Source: JAFDWI01 sp964544305
GTDB lineage: Bacteria > Actinomycetota > Acidimicrobiia > Acidimicrobiales > Iamiaceae
Assembly: GCA_964544305.1 (NCBI GenBank)
Contig: CAZJAZ010000027.1
Span: forward strand, 1-36,943
Direction of reading: 5' to 3'
Length of the DNA: 36,943 nucleotides
Shown here: piece after piece, positions 25,144 to 33,344 of the stretch
How the letters are laid out: every line of letters begins with the position of its first letter
Numbering within the stretch: the stretch's first letter is position 1
Notes under the pieces: model-generated
What the model was told of the DNA's origin: nothing
Databases searched by the model: none
Seen by the model: only the letters and a program-made list of their open reading frames with translations
Made by a program: the position numbers and the translations under genes

Positions 25144-26456
25144 TTACTTTTCCTGATGCGTGATCGCAGAACCTCGGTGAGAGCAGGCTCTGCGCCATGC
25201 GGTAACGGTTGATAGAAGTGATGACCGAACAAGCCATCAGGGAGATACTGTGCGTCGACCCATCCTTGAGGGTCATTATGAGGATACTCGTATCCTTGAC
25301 CGTGACCGAGGGACTTTGCGCCACGGTAGTGTGCGTCTCGTAAATGTTTGGGGACTCCCCCGGCTGGCCCAGACCGAACGGCCTGTTGTGCCTGCCCCAG
25401 TGCGACCGTTACTGAGTTCGACTTTGGTGCGCATGCCAAGTGGATGACCGCGTGTGCCAAGTTCAATTGCGCTTCGGGCAGACCAACAAATTCAAGCGCG
25501 TGCGCTGCTGCCGTGGCGACTGACAAACTTGACGGATCGGCCATACCGATGTCTTCGGAAGCAAGAATGACCAGGCGCCTCGCGATAAAACGCGCATCTT
25601 CGCCCGCTTCCAACATCGTGGCAAGCCAATAGAGGCCAGCATCAGGGTCACTGCCACGAATCGACTTAATGAATGCGCTTACTACGTCATAATGCTCATC
25701 TCGCCCAAAGCGAACCGATCGTGCACCGAGCGCGGCTTGCGCATCATTCAAGGTTATGACCGCCGAACTCTTACGGTCACGAGCACGATCGACCGCTAGC
25801 GCGGCCGCCACCTCAACACACGTCAGCAGATGACGACCGTCGCCATTTGCCAAGCCCACGAGATGGTCACGCGCCAAATCATCAATTGCAACATCTTCCA
25901 GTTGCAGCGCACGATCCAAGAGACTTTGCAGTGCCGCATCGTCAAGTGGGACCAGGCGGAATAACGTTGAGCGACTCAGGAGCGGAGGGTTGACCTCAAA
26001 ATACGGATTCTCCGTCGTCGCCCCAACAAGCACGATCAAACCGGATTCGACGGCCGGCAGCAATACGTCTTGTTGCGCACGATTGAAACGATGAACTTCG
26101 TCAAGAAAAAGGATCGTTCCCTGTTGTTGCTCACCCAAACGTGCCTCAGCGCGGGCCAATACCTTGCGCACATCGCTCACGGTTGCAGAGACCGCCGAAA
26201 GGGTTTCGAATTTCTTCTCGGTGCTGCGCGCAATGAGGCGGGCAATTGTTGTCTTGCCGGTACCGGCCGGTCCCCAAAGAATCGCGGATGTTAAGCGGTC
26301 CGATTCGATCAACGTTCGAAGAACACCGTGCTCCCCCAAGAGTTCGTCTTGGCCGACAACATCAGCGAGTCGATGAGGGCGCATCCGTTCAGCGAGGGGC
26401 GCTCTTTGTGCCAAGGCATCGTCGCGGGCCGCTGCAAAGAGATCTTCAGGAGCCAC
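25140..26456 (-). CDS. rarA: Replication-associated recombination protein A (RarA/MgsA)
   Basis: An AAA+ ATPase related to clamp loaders that acts at stalled replication forks. The 438-residue protein has LADVVGQDELLGEHG near residue 30, Walker A GPAGTGKTT, Walker B LFLDEVHRFNRAQQD, sensor 1 GATTENPYFEV, then the MgsA tetramerisation domain (GSDPDAGLYWLATMLEAGEDARFIARRL, SEDIGMADP) and C-terminal PHNDPQGWVDAQYLPDGL. GTG start without a Shine-Dalgarno. TAATGT lies 6 bases upstream, consistent with a leaderless transcript that could begin the long minus-strand operon. Confidence 0.96.
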   Translation of the reverse strand: MAPEDLFAAARDDALAQRAPLAERMRPHRLADVVGQDELLGEHGVLRTLIESDRLTSAILWGPAGTGKTTIARLIARSTEKKFETLSAVSATVSDVRKVLARAEARLGEQQQGTILFLDEVHRFNRAQQDVLLPAVESGLIVLVGATTENPYFEVNPPLLSRSTLFRLVPLDDAALQSLLDRALQLEDVAIDDLARDHLVGLANGDGRHLLTCVEVAAALAVDRARDRKSSAVITLNDAQAALGARSVRFGRDEHYDVVSAFIKSIRGSDPDAGLYWLATMLEAGEDARFIARRLVILASEDIGMADPSSLSVATAAAHALEFVGLPEAQLNLAHAVIHLACAPKSNSVTVALGQAQQAVRSGPAGGVPKHLRDAHYRGAKSLGHGQGYEYPHNDPQGWVDAQYLPDGLFGHHFYQPLPHGAEPALTEVLRSRIRKSK

Positions 26457-26462
26457 AATCGC

Positions 26463-26468
26463 ACATTA
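26463..26468 (-). promoter_or_regulatory. Candidate -10 element for leaderless rarA transcript
   Basis: TAATGT, 6 bases, then the rarA GTG. The gap to the ceramidase-like gene is only 23 bases, so any -35 would lie within that gene's 3' end; none is convincing. Same spacing as at aroC and the pyruvate kinase. Confidence 0.45.
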
Positions 26469-26479
26469 TCGACATTGTG

Positions 26480-28465
26480 CTAATCAAAAGCAGCACCGAC
26501 AACCTCACCGCGAGACGCGTTGGGTGCGAGGACAAAACGGTGCTTTCGATCAGCCGCAAACGTCGGATCCCACCATCGCACGCAGTACCGGTGGCCTCCG
26601 TGAGCATCGGGACCAACGTGGCGGATTTCAAGTGCCCACCATTGATCGTTGACCTCGCGGTCATGCGCCGTGGCTGGGCGCCATGGCCCATCACCGTCGC
26701 ATGCTTGAACCGACATGATGGGTTCATGCCACGCCAATGATTCTGGCGGACCATCTATCCAACTGGCTTCCCAATAACCGTCATGGTTCGCATCGGGGTC
26801 AACAAAGTGCGGCGTGCCCGTAAATCGTCGCTCGTGGTTTGATGTTTGATGGCTTTGGAAGTACTGGCGCGTTGCCAGCGACCAGCGGCGCGTAGAACCC
26901 ACCTGTTGGACTGTGGCGCCACGAAAGATCTCCGACGCGAGTCGGCTGGCGTGTGCTGTAAGAAACGGTTGCGTTTTCGGACCGTACAACGTGTGCCCGC
27001 CCTCATAGTACTGCCGGTCGTATTCTTCAGGCGTGGCGACATAGCCGCAATAACCGTTGACAACTGAACATACGATCGGCACCGCCCCATTCGTTGCCTC
27101 ATGTACGGCATCGGCGATGCGCCTTCCCGTTTCGGTGGTGAGTTCAAAGGGAAGTCCGACCCATGCGGTGTGCCCAATGCGGATGGCCTGCACGGTGAGA
27201 ATGCGTGGAAAGCCTCTTTTGGGGAGCACGAGGGGTTGCAGCGTGCGCGACCCGACGACGTTCTTCACTCCTTGTTTGCCTCGTGGCTTGCGACGAGGAT
27301 GACCTGGGGCGAACGGGGGAATGCGATGAATAATCGGCGTTACGTTCTCGGTTGCGCCAGCAAGGAGCGACGCGCCCACCGCGGGCCGATCAGGTAGTTC
27401 GATCCCATCGATGACCCGGTTGTCATCTAAGTCAATTTCACGCAGTCCGCATCCCAGATCCAACTGTGGCGACAATGACCGCGCGAGTTCGCCATAGAGC
27501 CGAAAGGCCGCGGCTCCAATTTTTCGACCAATGCGACCCGCTTCGACAAAGCCAGCTTGGCCGGGTCGAAGCGCCGGTGCCACATCAGCATGGGTACCTT
27601 CGGAGGCTCCGACAGTTGGTCGCACGTTGTGGGTCGCCTCGACTCGGTGAGCGAGTTCATCGGTGAGAAATGACCAGACGTCACCGTGGTATTCATCGGC
27701 GTGTTGCGACACGCCGGTTCCATGAACCGCAAAGATGACCGCAGCCCCAAGTGGCGTAGTCTGCCCGTCTGGGTGTTCTTTGTCGACCCGAAGCAAGTGG
27801 AGATCCGGATTGACCGATACGAATTTGCGTTGCGGGTCAAGTCGTTCATCAAGCACCGTCGTATTGTGAACATAGGGTTCCATTGAACGGTTCCGGGTAA
27901 GGCCCCACACCGGGGTTGAACCAATCGCGCACTGCGCCGGACCCCTCGTGTCATACGCCTCTTGAACCGCACCACTGATTCGTTCCGCAAGGAACTGAGT
28001 CCACGCTGGATCAAACCCGGCACGATTTGATGCAAACCGATTGTAGAAATCCGTTCCTAGAAATTGGCCTGGTGCTGCATGGGTGTGAGTCGCTCCCATC
28101 CAAACACCCGCCAAGGGGATGTCGGTGGTCTCAGCAATGGCTCGACCAACGAGGCGCGCCACGACCGGCGAACCTCCGAGCAGATCACATTGAATGATTG
28201 CGATCGACGTCGAGCCGCAACGCAAGTGGGTGACGGTAGCCCGCAGTCGAGTACGAAATGCGCGCCCATCGTGAGCGTTGGACGAATAGCCCGCTTTCGG
28301 AAGCCCAGGTGGCGGTGTGATGTCGACTTGGGCGACACCGGCGACGAGCCGTTCAACAACGGGCAGTGTCCGCGGTGGGATCGCGTCAATCTCAAAGCGA
28401 GCCCGACGAGTTGAACCACCTGCCAACGCAAGCAACGGTGAGTCGGATTGTATGGTCCATGTCAT
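26480..28465 (-). CDS. Neutral/alkaline ceramidase-like protein, nucleophile apparently missing
   Basis: The 661-residue protein resembles neutral ceramidases. It has AGVAQVDITPPPGLPKAGY (residues 42-60), the zinc-binding THTH (126-129), HGTGVSQHADEYHGD (248-262), and VNGYCGYVATPEEYDRQYYEG near residue 480. Known enzymes carry the nucleophilic serine in GDVSPN; here the aligned stretch reads THADVAPAL (291-299), with Ala296 in place of Ser. No signal peptide is evident, while known bacterial neutral ceramidases are secreted. The C-terminal domain with the DPDANHDGYWEASW region is present, so it is full length. It may be an amidase-fold protein with another activity. ATG overlaps the aldo/keto reductase stop (ATGA), so the two form an operon. 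Confidence 0.75.
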   Translation of the reverse strand: MTWTIQSDSPLLALAGGSTRRARFEIDAIPPRTLPVVERLVAGVAQVDITPPPGLPKAGYSSNAHDGRAFRTRLRATVTHLRCGSTSIAIIQCDLLGGSPVVARLVGRAIAETTDIPLAGVWMGATHTHAAPGQFLGTDFYNRFASNRAGFDPAWTQFLAERISGAVQEAYDTRGPAQCAIGSTPVWGLTRNRSMEPYVHNTTVLDERLDPQRKFVSVNPDLHLLRVDKEHPDGQTTPLGAAVIFAVHGTGVSQHADEYHGDVWSFLTDELAHRVEATHNVRPTVGASEGTHADVAPALRPGQAGFVEAGRIGRKIGAAAFRLYGELARSLSPQLDLGCGLREIDLDDNRVIDGIELPDRPAVGASLLAGATENVTPIIHRIPPFAPGHPRRKPRGKQGVKNVVGSRTLQPLVLPKRGFPRILTVQAIRIGHTAWVGLPFELTTETGRRIADAVHEATNGAVPIVCSVVNGYCGYVATPEEYDRQYYEGGHTLYGPKTQPFLTAHASRLASEIFRGATVQQVGSTRRWSLATRQYFQSHQTSNHERRFTGTPHFVDPDANHDGYWEASWIDGPPESLAWHEPIMSVQACDGDGPWRPATAHDREVNDQWWALEIRHVGPDAHGGHRYCVRWWDPTFAADRKHRFVLAPNASRGEVVGAAFD

Positions 28466-29430
28466 TTGAGAAACAGCAACTCAATCTCGTCGCGAACCTG
28501 TGGAGTGAGGAGTTCCAGCGCGTCGAGCGCGCCAAGGTTTTCGGTCACTTGCTCCACTTTGGAAGCACCAAGAATTACGGAGGTGACCTGTGGGTTCGAG
28601 GCACACCAGGCAATCGCAAGTTGCGCTGTCGTCACCCCGAGCCGTTCGGCAATTGCGCCGATTTCGCGCACAGTTGCATTGCGTTTGGGATCGGTGAGAA
28701 CGTCACGTAACCACTCGTAACCTTTCAGCGATGCTCGTGAATCGCTCGGAATACCGTCGACATATTTGCCAGTAAGGAGTCCCGAGGCCAAAGGGCTCCA
28801 GGTGGTCAGACCAAGTCCGTTTTCATATAAGCGTGCATACTCGCGCTCAACACGACGCCTTTCGAAAAGGTTGTATTGGGGTTGTTCCACGACTGGCGGA
28901 TGGAGGCGATGCTCATTGGCAAAGGCAATCGCCTGAGCGATCTCTGCCCCTGACCATTCTGAAGTCCCCCAGTAATGCGCTTTGTTTGCGCTGATCATGT
29001 CAGACATTGCCCAAACCGTTTCACCAATTGGCGTATTGGGATCGGCCCGATGGCAATAGACGATGTCGACAAAATCAAGGCCAAAGCGTTCAAGCGAACC
29101 GTCAATTGCTTGCATGAGATATTTCCGGTTGAGGGTGTTTCGCATGTTTGGTGCGTCGCTCAGACCCCAGAACAACTTGGTTGACACCACATAGGTGTGG
29201 CGTTTCCATCCCAACTGTTCGATTGCCGCACCCATGATGCGCTCAGATTCCCCGCCACCGTAAGCCTCGGCATTGTCAAAAAAGTTGACGCCTCCTTCGT
29301 ACGCGGCGCTCAAACACTCAGCCGCCAGACCGGTGTCGACTTGGGTGCCGAACGTAACCCACGAACCAAACGAGAGCACGCTGAGTTGTAAGCCGGTTTG
29401 ACCCATGCGCCGATAGGGCATTGTTGCCAT
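28462..29430 (-). CDS. Aldo/keto reductase, Kv-beta/YghZ-like
   Basis: An NADPH-dependent reductase of the AKR superfamily. The 322-residue protein shows MGQTGLQLSVLSFGSW, FFDNAEAYGGGESE with the catalytic Asp and Tyr, VVSTKLFW with Lys, and YCHRAD with His, then WGTSEWSGAEI and PQYNLFERRRVE, patterns of the potassium-channel beta-subunit-like branch that includes E. coli YghZ. SVILGASKVEQVTENL near the C-terminus binds the cofactor. I chose ATG 29430 with AAAGG about 10 bases upstream; ATG 29421 is possible. Substrate unknown. Upstream in-frame sequence to 29529 overlaps the divergent promoter region and is not conserved-looking. Confidence 0.88.
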   Translation of the reverse strand: MATMPYRRMGQTGLQLSVLSFGSWVTFGTQVDTGLAAECLSAAYEGGVNFFDNAEAYGGGESERIMGAAIEQLGWKRHTYVVSTKLFWGLSDAPNMRNTLNRKYLMQAIDGSLERFGLDFVDIVYCHRADPNTPIGETVWAMSDMISANKAHYWGTSEWSGAEIAQAIAFANEHRLHPPVVEQPQYNLFERRRVEREYARLYENGLGLTTWSPLASGLLTGKYVDGIPSDSRASLKGYEWLRDVLTDPKRNATVREIGAIAERLGVTTAQLAIAWCASNPQVTSVILGASKVEQVTENLGALDALELLTPQVRDEIELLFLK

Positions 29431-29494
29431 CACACACCATCCTTTCATCGAGTGCGTGACCCAGATGTCGTGCAGTCGAAACTCAAGACCGTAG

Positions 29495-29506
29495 CGAAAG
29501 TTTTCG
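29495..29506. promoter_or_regulatory. Inverted repeat in divergent intergenic region
   Basis: CGAAA-GT-TTTCG is a perfect 5-base inverted repeat with a 2-base centre, located 7 bases before the ATG of the HNH nuclease and between it and the divergent aldo/keto reductase. It could be an operator. The 83-base region holds no strong -10/-35 pair that I can defend. Confidence 0.25.
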
Positions 29507-29513
29507 ATCCACG

Positions 29514-30221
29514 ATGCCAACTCGCCCATGTCCCTCCTTCAATCGTTTCGCCACCGTTGGCTTGACCTTGCTTCTTGTCGTGATTGCGCTCGCATTCTTT
29601 GATGTCGATGGGTCATCGTCTCGGCCCACACTTCTCACGTCAACTTGGTCGGCCGGCGCGACGACCGACCAGGCGGCAGAGATGCTGCGCACCGTGCCCA
29701 GCGTCAAACAAGCACAAGAAATCGCCTATGAGCGCACACGTGACTTTGGTGATCCATGGCAAGATACGGACGCGAATGGCTGTGATACTCGCAACGACGT
29801 CCTTCGCCGCGACCTCACCAGCGTCACGATTGGAACCCAATCAAACCCGTGTGCGGTCACGTCAGGTGATCTTGTTGACCCATATTCCGGTCAATTGATT
29901 CATTTTGAGCGCAGGGCTGCAACACAAGTGCAGATTGACCATCTGATTCCGCTCCACGCGGCGTGGCAACTTGGGGCGTGGCGTTGGTCAGACCAAAAGC
30001 GTGTTGCGTTTGCGAATGATCCTCGGGAACTCGTCGCCGTGAGCGGTGCCGCAAATCAGGACAAGTCCGATGCACTTGCCAATGAATGGAAACCTGCCAA
30101 TCGATCAATTTGGTGTGTTTATGCCATCAACTCGATTGTGGTTCACCATGCGTACGGACTTGGTGCGACCCCGCAAGAAGCCAAGGCCCTTGGCTCGATG
30201 CTGGAGATGTGTCCAAAGTAA
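29514..30221 (+). CDS. Membrane-anchored/secreted HNH nuclease (DUF1524-type)
   Basis: The 235-residue protein has an N-terminal hydrophobic helix (about residues 12-29, TVGLTLLLVVIALAFF) acting as signal or anchor, then an extracellular domain. The HNH/DUF1524 signature is clear: VQIDHLIPLHAAWQLGA with the DH pair, then WSDQKRVAFANDPRELVAV, and NQDKSD with the terminal Asn/His-type metal residues. Four Cys residues outside the helix could form disulfides (CDTR, NPCAV, IWCVY, MCPK). Exported HNH proteins of this type are common in Actinomycetota; roles in nutrient DNA breakdown or competition are guesses. No Shine-Dalgarno is visible before ATG 29514. Confidence 0.85.
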   Translation: MPTRPCPSFNRFATVGLTLLLVVIALAFFDVDGSSSRPTLLTSTWSAGATTDQAAEMLRTVPSVKQAQEIAYERTRDFGDPWQDTDANGCDTRNDVLRRDLTSVTIGTQSNPCAVTSGDLVDPYSGQLIHFERRAATQVQIDHLIPLHAAWQLGAWRWSDQKRVAFANDPRELVAVSGAANQDKSDALANEWKPANRSIWCVYAINSIVVHHAYGLGATPQEAKALGSMLEMCPK

Positions 30222-30246
30222 CGATGCACGCCGCTTCAGAAGTCTC

Positions 30247-30252
30247 TAGAGT
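30247..30252 (+). promoter_or_regulatory. Candidate -10 element for the histidine kinase
   Basis: TAGAGT lies 21 bases upstream of the histidine kinase ATG, in the 52-base gap after the nuclease gene. It matches the -10 hexamer proposed for pyrR. The -35 region is poor. Its distance allows a short leader containing the GGGAG ribosome site. Confidence 0.3.
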
Positions 30253-30273
30253 ACGAAAAACGAAAGGGAGAAG

Positions 30274-32412
30274 ATGAGCACCGAACCACAAACAGACGTT
30301 CGACGTATACCCATTCGCACCAAACTTCTCATTGGCCTTGCAATACCAGTCTTTTTCGTCGCGCTCATCAGCGGTGTCCAAGCATCGAAAGCGCAAAGCA
30401 AACTCAACACCACCAAAAAAGAAGTGACGCTGGCCCTTGCCGCGGGTGGTCCCACGACCTACATCACCGCGCTCATGGACGAACGTAATATTACCGCACT
30501 GTGGCTACTGAATCTGGATACAGCGGTCCATCTCGCGCGGGTCAAAACGCTCGAACAGGCCCGGGTCAATACCGACAAAGCACAACAAGAATTCAAAACA
30601 TCACTGGATCGTGACGGGAAGGAAGTACAAGCACTTTTTGGTCCAGTGTTTGATCAGTCGGTGAAATCCATCAACGATCTCCGCAAGCTCACCGACGCAG
30701 ATGCAAAAACCCGCAATCCACAGAATGCGCACGCCAAGACTATTTACGACTCGTATTCCACACTCGTTACGGCTTTCCACACGGCGAACGCAAATGCGGT
30801 GCGGGCAATCGACGACGCAACCTTGCACCGTCGCGCCGATTCAATCGCCGAACAAACGTTTTCTTCCGATCTTCTTTCGTTGATGTCACGATCAGCTGCA
30901 ATCACCTTGCTCCAACCGGCCACAGCTGAAGAGAAAATGTTGGCTGCTCAACGTCTTGGTCAATATCGAATTTCACGCCAGCGAGCAATTGCCGACCTCG
31001 ACGATGACCCGGTGCACCAAAAAGCGGTCGAGGGGTTTTACACCCGTGAGTCGATGGATCGATTTGAAAAAGGCATTGAAAAGTTCGCGATGACAGGCAA
31101 GGTCGACAACGTTCCCCAATTAATCAACGACGCGGCCAATACCGAAAAACCAAACGGAACTGACGCGTGGGAGTCGGTGCGCGAAAGCTTGACCGCACGC
31201 GGCGATTCATTGGTGGCATCGGCAAGCAGTAGCCGAAATTGGTATGTCATCTTGTTTTTCCTAGCGACAGGCTTCTCGTTGGCTTTTGCCTTGGTCATCG
31301 CTCGTTCTATTTCCAAGCCATTGATGTCTATTGCCGATCAAGCAGACGAAATGGCGAGTTCCAGTTTGCCTGCTGCCGTTGGCGAGATTCTTGCCACACC
31401 CATCGGCCAGGACGTGGAAGTTCCTCATCTCGAACCCATTACCGTTCGCAGCAGCGACGAGGTCGCAGATGTTGCGGTCGCCATCAATGCGGTGCAGACC
31501 ACGGCATTGGACTTGGCCGTGGAACAGGCCATGCAGCGGCGCAATTTCTCGGATACGTTCTTGAACCTCGGCCAGCGTGTTCAGGGCCTGATTAATCGCC
31601 AGCTTGAATTCATCACCGATCTTGAAGAATCCGAAGACGATCCCGAGGTGCTTGCCAACCTCTTCAAGCTTGACCATCTCGCCACCCGGATGCGCCGCAA
31701 TGCCGAATCGCTCGTGGTGCTCGCTGGCACGTCACAACGAGCTCGAACCGGTGAGGCCGTCCCGGTCATTGACTCGTTACGTTCTGCACTCGGTGAAGTG
31801 GATGAATTCACCCGAGTTGCCATCGGATCCGTCGACACCGTTTATCTGCCGTTAAGCGTGGCCGCGGACTTGTCGCACTTGCTCGCCGAACTCATCGAGA
31901 ATGGCTTACACTTTTCACCGGCATCACACGACGTTGATGTGATTGGCACACGGCTTGCGAACGGCTATCAAATTACAGTTACTGACCACGGCTCTGGCAT
32001 GACCAGTGAACAGGTCACGACTGCAAATCGACGCTTGTCAGGAAACGAATCGTTTACGGTTGCACCGTCTCGCTACATGGGTCACTTCGTTGCGGGGCAC
32101 TTGGCAACCGGGCTTGGCATTGACGTCTCGCTTTCGTCATCGCAAGCTGGTACGACAGCAACCGTCCTATTTGGTGACGAGTTGCTCGTGGCATCGCCGT
32201 CTGAGTCAGACAGCGCTACCAACGTGCCACGTTCACCAGATCAGGAATCGGATGCCGAAGGTGGATTCAAGCCTGCGGCACCGCCGAAAGCTCCCCAGTC
32301 AACGTCGCTGAGTTCGTTATTGGCTGTGCACCGTAAGTTGTCACAACCGCGTAGTCTCCCCGAAGACAACAGCCCATGGTCTCAACGAAACGACGCATCA
32401 TCCGATTCGTAG
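30274..32412 (+). CDS. CvnA-type sensor histidine kinase with nitrate-sensor-like domain
   Basis: The 712-residue membrane kinase has TM1 (about 17-36), an extracytoplasmic helical sensor (about 55-320) whose ALMDERNITALWLLNLD (66-82) resembles the nitrate/nitrite-sensing (NIT) domain, TM2 (about 323-343), HAMP (344-415), and a dimerisation helix region. FLNLGQRVQGLINRQLEFI and FKLDHLATRMRRNAESLVVLAG (His468) match the actinobacterial conservon kinase CvnA. The HATPase domain has the N-box LLAELIENGLHFSP (537-549) and DHGSGMT (571-577). The last 70 residues are Pro/Ser-rich. GGGAG precedes ATG closely. No roadblock, DUF742 or GTPase gene follows, so the usual cvnBCD partners are missing here. 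Its 3' end overlaps the convergent gene by 31 bases. Confidence 0.88.
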   Translation: MSTEPQTDVRRIPIRTKLLIGLAIPVFFVALISGVQASKAQSKLNTTKKEVTLALAAGGPTTYITALMDERNITALWLLNLDTAVHLARVKTLEQARVNTDKAQQEFKTSLDRDGKEVQALFGPVFDQSVKSINDLRKLTDADAKTRNPQNAHAKTIYDSYSTLVTAFHTANANAVRAIDDATLHRRADSIAEQTFSSDLLSLMSRSAAITLLQPATAEEKMLAAQRLGQYRISRQRAIADLDDDPVHQKAVEGFYTRESMDRFEKGIEKFAMTGKVDNVPQLINDAANTEKPNGTDAWESVRESLTARGDSLVASASSSRNWYVILFFLATGFSLAFALVIARSISKPLMSIADQADEMASSSLPAAVGEILATPIGQDVEVPHLEPITVRSSDEVADVAVAINAVQTTALDLAVEQAMQRRNFSDTFLNLGQRVQGLINRQLEFITDLEESEDDPEVLANLFKLDHLATRMRRNAESLVVLAGTSQRARTGEAVPVIDSLRSALGEVDEFTRVAIGSVDTVYLPLSVAADLSHLLAELIENGLHFSPASHDVDVIGTRLANGYQITVTDHGSGMTSEQVTTANRRLSGNESFTVAPSRYMGHFVAGHLATGLGIDVSLSSSQAGTTATVLFGDELLVASPSESDSATNVPRSPDQESDAEGGFKPAAPPKAPQSTSLSSLLAVHRKLSQPRSLPEDNSPWSQRNDASSDS

Positions 32413-33344
32413 CTTTCGACACGGCGCTTTCGACTTCGCATGAGCGCCAGAGCCATTGCGCCGACCACGAGTACCCCACCTCCAAGAACAATCGGCGACA
32501 TTGTCGACGAGTCGTGCGAGGAGGACTGTGCAACTTGTTGTGCTGTGATCTTGGGGGCCGCTTTCGTGGATTTGAGGCCGACCCGCCCTTGCCCGAGTGG
32601 CTTTTGATCGTTGAGGATTGTGGTTGTCACCGATGGCAATGGCGTGCTTTGCGAACCGCGTGTTGTCGTCGTTGGAATGGGCGGCTGGGTTGTCCTTGGT
32701 TGAACGTCTGATTGTCGTGGGACCCGCGTTGAGGCTGGCGCACTTGGATCCGGATCATTGCTGCTCGGCGCCTGCGTTGGGGTTGGGACCGATGGCGAAC
32801 AGGTTGACTGCCACAGATAGGAAGGCCCGATTCCTTGAATATTGCGAGGTGGTGGGGCCGATGAGGTGTTACCAACCGGTGTGGAAACGAAATGCCACCC
32901 TTCAACGACTTGTGGAATGACGCGCCAATCTCCAGCTCCAAACGACGAGTACGTCCATCCGTTTGCATCACCGTGGAAGTAGGCCCAGTACGACACCATG
33001 CCATCCACTGGGGCCGAGCAATTTGTTGCATTGAAGGTTGCGGGCACGCCTTCGATCTGACATACCTTGCCGCTGTTATCAAAGCCAACCTGATTTCCGA
33101 CAACTGCTTTGAGTGCCATGACACCGCTCATGCGATCAGATTGCCGCGGCGTGCATTGGCTTCGAATGCCTTTCGGGGCGCCTGGGGCCGATTCAAAGTC
33201 AATGACGACTGCGATGTGTTGCCCGGGTGCCGGTGAGCAGGACAACGCCTCGGCCGTGGGAGGAGCGATCAAAAGCAAGCCAGTCAGCCAACCAAGCAGG
33301 CCGAGACAAGCAACGACTTTCCCACGGCCGAAACGCATGGCCAT
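32382..33344 (-). CDS. Membrane-anchored exported protein with transcobalamin C-terminal-like domain
   Basis: The 320-residue protein has a signal peptide (about 1-33, cleavage near AEA), then a Cys-containing domain (about 36-155), a Pro/Thr/Ser-rich linker (183-280), a transmembrane helix (about 284-303, IVLGGGVLVVGAMALALM) and a basic tail RSRKRR. The folded domain has the pattern MALKAV ... CQIEGVP ... SYWAYFHG (118-125) GWTYSSFGAG ... VEGWHF, which resembles the transcobalamin-like C-terminal domain (DUF4430). I cannot confirm this without a profile search. No LPXTG motif is seen; the helix is the anchor. ATG 33344 shares one base with the stop of the upstream gene (TGATG), so the two are translationally coupled under the cobalamin riboswitch. 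Suggested job: half of a surface B12-binding complex. Confidence 0.65.
   Translation of the reverse strand: MAMRFGRGKVVACLGLLGWLTGLLLIAPPTAEALSCSPAPGQHIAVVIDFESAPGAPKGIRSQCTPRQSDRMSGVMALKAVVGNQVGFDNSGKVCQIEGVPATFNATNCSAPVDGMVSYWAYFHGDANGWTYSSFGAGDWRVIPQVVEGWHFVSTPVGNTSSAPPPRNIQGIGPSYLWQSTCSPSVPTPTQAPSSNDPDPSAPASTRVPRQSDVQPRTTQPPIPTTTTRGSQSTPLPSVTTTILNDQKPLGQGRVGLKSTKAAPKITAQQVAQSSSHDSSTMSPIVLGGGVLVVGAMALALMRSRKRRVESYESDDASFR

Noticed and set aside
32382..33344. LPXTG sortase-anchored surface protein
   Set aside because: There is a stalk, helix and basic tail, but no LPXTG-like motif before the helix.
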